From the NCBI GenBank assembly GCA_004566265.1, contig SPLB01000003.1:1-6409 (forward strand): 6,409 nucleotides of DNA. The letters run 5' to 3'. This document shows, in pieces, positions 6,400 through 6,409 of the stretch. The notes beneath the pieces were generated by a model. That model was given only the letters and a program-made list of their open reading frames with translations, did not search any database and was not told the DNA's origin. The position numbers and the translations under genes were made by a program. The stretch is from Paracoccaceae bacterium. GTDB taxonomy: Bacteria; Pseudomonadota; Alphaproteobacteria; Rhodobacterales; Rhodobacteraceae. The stretch's first letter is position 1. Each line of letters begins with the position of its first letter.

Positions 6400-6409
6400 G
6401 AATAGGGTA

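Overview
This window looks like an ordinary chromosomal segment of an alphaproteobacterium, most likely of the Rhodobacteraceae/roseobacter type. The evidence is the moderately high GC content, tightly packed genes with ATGA-type overlaps, and protein sequences typical of that group (Zwf, Pgi, Edd, UreEFG and a small DUF1127 protein). The group assignment is inferred from sequence character and could not be searched. All seven protein genes lie on the minus strand, so transcription runs from high to low coordinates. I see no mobile element, CRISPR array, rRNA or tRNA.

Right part (about 6409 to 4300) is the 3' end of a urease maturation cluster. Its order of transcription is a 72-residue DUF1127 protein (6337-6119), then ureE (6087-5572), ureF (5582-4938) and ureG (4941-4300). 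ureE/ureF overlap by 11 bases and ureF/ureG by 4, so these three are one translationally coupled unit. The DUF1127 gene sits 31 bases ahead of ureE with no visible terminator between them. The structural urease genes (ureABC, ureD) are not in the window and are expected further upstream if the cluster is complete.

Middle part (4299 to 3894) is about 400 bases without a convincing gene. It holds a weak candidate terminator for the urease unit, a GC-rich inverted repeat, and the promoter/operator region of the next operon. The most notable element is a perfect 12-base palindrome, GTTAGCGCTAAC (3964-3975), placed just after a plausible sigma-70 promoter. It looks like an operator for a LacI-family sugar-responsive repressor.

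Left part (3893 to 1) is a glucose-6-phosphate/Entner-Doudoroff operon: pgi (glucose-6-phosphate isomerase), zwf (glucose-6-phosphate dehydrogenase) and the first 243 codons of edd (6-phosphogluconate dehydratase), which runs off the left edge. Together they convert fructose-6-phosphate and glucose-6-phosphate into 6-phosphogluconate and then KDPG. The 6-phosphogluconolactonase gene (pgl), often next to zwf, is absent between pgi, zwf and edd. It must lie downstream or elsewhere, or be replaced.

I found no clear evidence of an undescribed system. The items most worth a second look are the palindromic operator, the DUF1127 gene leading a urease accessory unit, the operon order without pgl, and several small inverted repeats in leaders and intergenic gaps.
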